From the NCBI RefSeq assembly GCF_020524045.1, contig NZ_JAIVKL010000009.1, forward strand, positions 110,572 to 174,571: a stretch of DNA of 64,000 nt, read 5' to 3'. Shown here piece by piece: positions 63,032 to 64,000 of the stretch. Origin of the DNA: Metabacillus litoralis. GTDB taxonomy: Bacteria; Bacillota; Bacilli; Bacillales; Bacillaceae. Every line of letters starts with the position of its first letter. Position 1 is the first letter of the stretch. The notes under the pieces were generated by a model. That model was not told where the DNA came from. It worked only from the letters and a program-made list of their open reading frames with translations, and made no database searches. A program made the position numbers and the translations under genes.

Positions 63032-63619
63032 ATGGTGCATAATTTTTTACATGTATACTTAATGAACTCAATTAGCTTTGATCATTTAATAGAAGTTGAA
63101 AAGTCATATTTTGAAACATTGAATCAATACTGGAGAGATCAAAATTATTTAACAGCAAGATGGTGGATATTAGTTGTTTTAAGTGTTTTGGCACCAATTA
63201 CTTGGTGGAAGCTTGTTGATAAGAAAAACTTAATTGAAATAACTGCTTTTGGCTTGTTTTATGGAGTTTCTGCAATTATCCTCGATTCGATTGGAAGCAA
63301 TGCAATGGTCTGGACTTATTCTGTTCGTCTTACTCCATATTTAATACCACAATTATATCCTTACGATGTGGGTGTCGTTATTGTTCCATTTATGATTGTC
63401 TACCAATATTGGGGAAATAAAACGATAAATTTTATCATAGCAGCAGGATTTTTATCAGCATTTTTAGCTTTTATTGCAGAACCAGTTATGGAGTGGCTAG
63501 AAATTTATCATGAAATAACTTGGAAAAATATATATTCTTTTCCGATCTATTGGATATTAGGAATTATTTGTTGGTTCATCATCAAAAGATTTAAAAAAAT
63601 TGAGCGTAATTTTAAATAG
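63032..63619 (+). CDS. CBO0543 family membrane protein
   Basis: This integral membrane protein of about 195 aa has five helices. After a short N-terminal region it reads YWRDQNYLTARWWILVVLSVLAPITWWKLVDKKNLIEI, then ILDSIGSNAMVWTYSVRLTPYLIPQLYPYDVGVVIVPFMIVYQY, the pattern of the CBO0543 family known from Firmicutes. Function is unknown. The start is uncertain: ATG 63032 has GGTG 6 nt upstream, but GTG 63020 and TTG 62990 are also in frame. It shares layout with small carotenoid-like membrane proteins only superficially. Confidence 0.75.
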   Translation: MVHNFLHVYLMNSISFDHLIEVEKSYFETLNQYWRDQNYLTARWWILVVLSVLAPITWWKLVDKKNLIEITAFGLFYGVSAIILDSIGSNAMVWTYSVRLTPYLIPQLYPYDVGVVIVPFMIVYQYWGNKTINFIIAAGFLSAFLAFIAEPVMEWLEIYHEITWKNIYSFPIYWILGIICWFIIKRFKKIERNFK

Positions 63620-63696
63620 TAGGGAAGATCCATACGCTATGTTTAATACATTTCGTTTTATTATACAGTTTTTTCTAAGTATTGCCGTTCTGTAAA

Positions 63697-63915
63697 GAGA
63701 CTGGGACATAATTAAAGAAATCATCCAAAAAGATGAATCAATCTAAATTCAGTTAAGCTGATAAACAAGTTCGTTCCAAGCGTTGCAGACACTCCATTGG
63801 CCGGGGAGGAAGCTGAGCCCAATGTCATCAAGCTAAGAAACCAATAATTTACATCTACATCATACCTATGGTAGTTTACACGTGTTTTTAACGCTTGTTT
63901 TAGATCTAGTCTCTA
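63697..63915. repeat. Degraded inverted-repeat-bounded element
   Basis: AGAGACTGGGACATAA at the left and GATCTAGTCTCT at the right form an imperfect terminal inverted repeat. The interior has a GC-richer patch (GCCGGGGAGGAAGCTGAGCCC) similar in kind to the element at 22793-23025. It looks like a decayed member of the same class of intergenic elements. Confidence 0.5.
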
Positions 63916-63935
63916 AAAAAGGCAATAGGATGCCC

Positions 63936-63976
63936 GGGGCTTGGGTTTTACATTTTTTCAAGCCCCTACATTTTTA
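63936..63976 (+). terminator. Terminator-like hairpin at the window end
   Basis: GGGGCTTG (63936-63943) pairs with CAAGCCCC (63960-63967), with a T-run after a short gap. It may serve the CBO0543-family gene. Confidence 0.65.
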
Positions 63977-64000
63977 TATTTACTTCTTTCAATTGAATAA

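Overview
The window is chromosomal DNA from a low-GC Gram-positive bacterium of the family Bacillaceae. Three things point there: AGGAGG-type ribosome binding sites, frequent TTG and GTG starts, and a long run of genes that match the Bacillus subtilis yfm-yfl-yfk-yfj region in content and approximate order (yfmR, nos, yflJ, an AGCS symporter, yfkM, yfkK, yfkJ-yfkI-yfkH, yfkF, chaA/yfkE, yfkD, yfkC, yfkAB, yfjT, pdaA/yfjS, yfjP, yfjO). The species cannot be named from the sequence alone. I see no rRNA, tRNA, CRISPR array, prophage or intact insertion sequence.

Layout. 1-5 kb: a 21-bp tandem repeat, the ABC-F ribosome factor YfmR, a 5-formyl-THF cyclo-ligase-like protein, nitric oxide synthase and the tiny yflJ. 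5-18 kb: two methyl-accepting chemotaxis proteins, an MFS exporter, a HipA-like kinase, an AGCS symporter, a lipoprotein, a CRTISO/CrtI-like oxidoreductase, a hydrolase and a GNAT enzyme. 18-35 kb: the conserved yfk core, which includes general-stress genes with recognisable sigma-B promoters (yfkM, yfkJIH, a GSP26-like gene), a third chemotaxis protein with a sigma-D promoter, and class I fumarase. 35-46 kb: an RND exporter, a Ca2+-type P-ATPase, the spore-cortex deacetylase PdaA, DNA glycosylase YfjP and rRNA methyltransferase YfjO. 46-64 kb, more accessory: a divergent AraC regulator/quinone-oxidoreductase pair, FapA, a DUF418 protein, a carotenoid end-modification set (crtP, crtQ, crtO), SelO, fatty-acid desaturase Des with an eroded DesR and no DesK, a histidine phosphatase, an unusually large two-part isoprenoid synthase and a CBO0543-family membrane protein.

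How the genes fit together. crtP-crtQ-crtO would oxidise, glycosylate and acylate a C30 carotenoid made by genes outside the window. The isoprenoid synthase about 5 kb away could feed this or a separate terpenoid route. Des and the carotenoid genes both affect membrane order.

The most notable non-gene content is a set of small interspersed repeats. One is a 30-bp repeat that usually abuts stop codons and has inserted as an inverted pair inside the 3' end of crtO. A second is a roughly 165-bp MITE-like family with imperfect terminal inverted repeats. The others are a GC-rich Bacillaceae palindromic element, two short tandem arrays, and a 15-bp palindrome shared by the promoters of two unrelated minus-strand genes. 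Several small genes (yflJ, a BH0509-family gene, 51-, 34- and 32-codon ORFs) are easy to miss and are listed.
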